From Methanomassiliicoccus sp. (GTDB taxonomy: Archaea; Thermoplasmatota; Thermoplasmata; Methanomassiliicoccales; Methanomassiliicoccaceae), in contig JAAYAX010000007.1 in the NCBI GenBank assembly GCA_012719175.1, positions 59,261 through 123,260 on the forward strand: 64,000 bases of DNA, read 5' to 3'. Both the position numbers and the translations under genes were made by a program. This document shows, piece after piece, positions 62,786 through 64,000 of the stretch (positions within the stretch are counted from its first letter, which is position 1; the number at the start of each line of letters is the position of its first letter). A model generated the notes under the pieces. It saw only the letters and a list, made by a program, of their open reading frames with translations, was not told the DNA's origin and did not search any database.

Positions 62786-64000
62786 ATGAACATACCAAGG
62801 ATAGTGATAGCTGGGGAGAGGAGCGGAGTAGGGAAATCCACCATCACCGTGGGCATCCTCCTGGCCTTGAAGGCCAGAGGCCTGGAGCCACAGCCGTTCA
62901 AGACCGGCCCTGACTTCCTGGACCCCATGCACCACAGCCTGGTCCTGGGAAAGCCCTCGCGCAACTTGGACACCTGGATGTTCAAGGACAAGGTGTTCTC
63001 CTCGTTCCTACGAGGCTCCCATGGATCGGACATTTCTGTTATTGAGGGGGTGATGGGACTGTACGATGGCGTTGACGGAAGGTCCGAGGAGGGATCCACA
63101 TCTCACCTGGCAAAAAGGCTCGGAGCCCCTGTCATCCTCATCGTCGATGCCTCGTCCTCCGCCCGCTCCGCCGGTGCGGTGGCGCTAGGCTTCCGGGAAT
63201 ATGATCCGGGAGTCAACATCGGAGGCGTGATCTTCAACAATGTCGCCGGCCCGCAGCATCTGGATATGGTTCGCGATTCTCTAAGGGGCATGCAGTGCTT
63301 GGGCGGCATTCCCCATGACGCCCTGGCCGAGCTGTCGTCCCGCCATCTCGGCCTCGTCCCCGCCACCGAGGATCCCAATATGGAGAGGTATGACCGCATC
63401 CAGAGGATGATCGAGGAAAACGTGGACATGGACAGGTTGGTGGATATCGCGCACTCTGCCCCTGACGTGTGCCCGCCAAGGTCCCGAAGAAGGCATACAC
63501 GGCCACCGCGCTGCCGCATAGGGCTGGCGCAGGACGAGGCGTTCAACTTCTACTATGCGGACAACATAGACAGGCTCAGGTCTCTGGGAGCAGAGGTGGT
63601 GCCCTTCTCCCCCATAAGGGACGAGCTCCCGGACGTGGACGGATTGTACTTCGGCGGTGGATACCCCGAGGTCTTCGCACCTCAGCTGGAGGCAGCCTCT
63701 GGAATGAGGCATGCGGTGAAGAAGGCCGCCACCTCAGGGATGCCCATCTATGCGGAGTGCGGGGGCATGATGTACTTCTGCGATGCGGTGTCGGACGGCC
63801 AGGGTGGCAAAAGGAGGATGTGCGGGGTGTTCGACGCGGAGGTGGAGATGACCGAACGACTTCAGGCCATCGGCTATGTGGAGGTCCGGGCTTTGAAGGA
63901 CAATGTGCTCAGCAGGAGCGGCTGGGGCACGCGGGGGCATGAGTTCCACTTCTCCAAGGTGAGCTGCCTGGGAGAGAAGGAGTTCGCATACGAGATGCTC
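62786..64000 (+). CDS. cbiA: CbiA/CfbB-type a,c-diamide synthase, partial (cut by window end)
   Basis: At least 405 residues are present; the 3' end lies outside. It has a P-loop-like G-E-R-S-G-V-G-K-S-T, K-T-G-P-D-F-L-D-P, G-V-M-G-L-Y-D-G and a C-terminal class I glutamine amidotransferase domain with the nucleophile in Y-A-E-C-G-G-M-M. It amidates cobyrinic acid (CbiA) in cobalamin synthesis or Ni-sirohydrochlorin (CfbB) in F430 synthesis; sequence alone does not tell which. The cobalt/nickel uptake genes just upstream support a metal-tetrapyrrole role. The start follows GGTGAGGAAC. Confidence 0.88.
   Translation, partial: MNIPRIVIAGERSGVGKSTITVGILLALKARGLEPQPFKTGPDFLDPMHHSLVLGKPSRNLDTWMFKDKVFSSFLRGSHGSDISVIEGVMGLYDGVDGRSEEGSTSHLAKRLGAPVILIVDASSSARSAGAVALGFREYDPGVNIGGVIFNNVAGPQHLDMVRDSLRGMQCLGGIPHDALAELSSRHLGLVPATEDPNMERYDRIQRMIEENVDMDRLVDIAHSAPDVCPPRSRRRHTRPPRCRIGLAQDEAFNFYYADNIDRLRSLGAEVVPFSPIRDELPDVDGLYFGGGYPEVFAPQLEAASGMRHAVKKAATSGMPIYAECGGMMYFCDAVSDGQGGKRRMCGVFDAEVEMTERLQAIGYVEVRALKDNVLSRSGWGTRGHEFHFSKVSCLGEKEFAYEML

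Noticed and set aside
1..64000. CRISPR arrays, rRNA and complete insertion sequences
   Set aside because: No regular repeat-spacer pattern, rRNA motif or transposase was seen anywhere in the window.

Overview
The window is archaeal. It holds a complete archaellum cluster (arlB to arlJ), archaeal CheC and CheD proteins, a proteasome beta subunit, an archaeal clamp-loader large subunit, the aCPSF1/FttA-type transcription terminator RNase, ApgM and the archaeal TYW1 homologue. Promoters have TATA boxes, and several starts lie about 26 bases below the TATA centre. Coding GC is high while intergenic DNA is AT-rich. A UroD-type methylcobamide methyltransferase homologue, an FmdE-domain protein, CbiM/CbiN and a CbiA/CfbB-type amidotransferase suggest a methanogen or methanogen relative. 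The gene mix fits Thermoplasmatota, perhaps a Methanomassiliicoccales-like lineage, but that placement is inference.

Layout. 1-8 kb is a loosely packed accessory region: a seven-repeat secreted propeller protein, a methyltransferase, a broken small membrane protein, the UroD-family protein, two inverted-repeat structures, a uracil-DNA-glycosylase-fold protein, a cupin operon with two small cysteine proteins, and a small ferritin-like protein close to the domain fused to Pyrococcus encapsulin. 8-13 kb holds a receiver/six-PAS protein without a kinase domain and small secreted or zinc proteins. 13-16 kb holds an M29-type peptidase, a small conserved protein and ApgM. 16-23.4 kb is a second, non-archaellum type IV-pilus-like locus: two pilin-like proteins, a U32 protein, a cysteine-rich protein, a secretion ATPase and a TadC-like membrane protein. 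23.4-31.7 kb is mostly housekeeping: FmdE-domain protein, DUF2085, psmB, fttA, taw1, rfcL and a flavin reductase. 31.8-35.5 kb is a MacB/FtsX-type exporter. 35.6-41.2 kb mixes zinc-ribbon proteins, a membrane histidine kinase, an Fe-S protein, an archaellin-like protein and a UspA protein.

The core of the window is 41.3-58.2 kb, the motility and chemotaxis island. arlB has its own structured leader and an intrinsic-type terminator; arlC/D, F, G, H, I and J follow. The oppositely transcribed chemotaxis operon (mcp, cheW, cheY, cheB, cheA, cheC, cheC, cheD) converges on arlJ, and cheR diverges from mcp. Signals would pass from the cytoplasmic cysteine-rich MCP through CheW/CheA to CheY and CheB, with CheR, CheB and CheD adapting the receptor and the two CheC proteins removing phosphate. 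58.5-64 kb holds an ABC-2 exporter and cobalt/nickel genes (cbiM, cbiN, a cbiA-type gene cut by the window end).

The observations most worth a second look are the arlB leader (two hairpins and a 25-codon upstream reading frame), the complementary loss of phosphatase motifs in the CheC pair, repeated C-x7/8-C-x4-C motifs in two PAS domains of the MCP, the switch-like pairing upstream of psmB, and the free-standing encapsulin-type ferritin-like protein. I found no CRISPR array, rRNA, convincing tRNA or intact insertion sequence.
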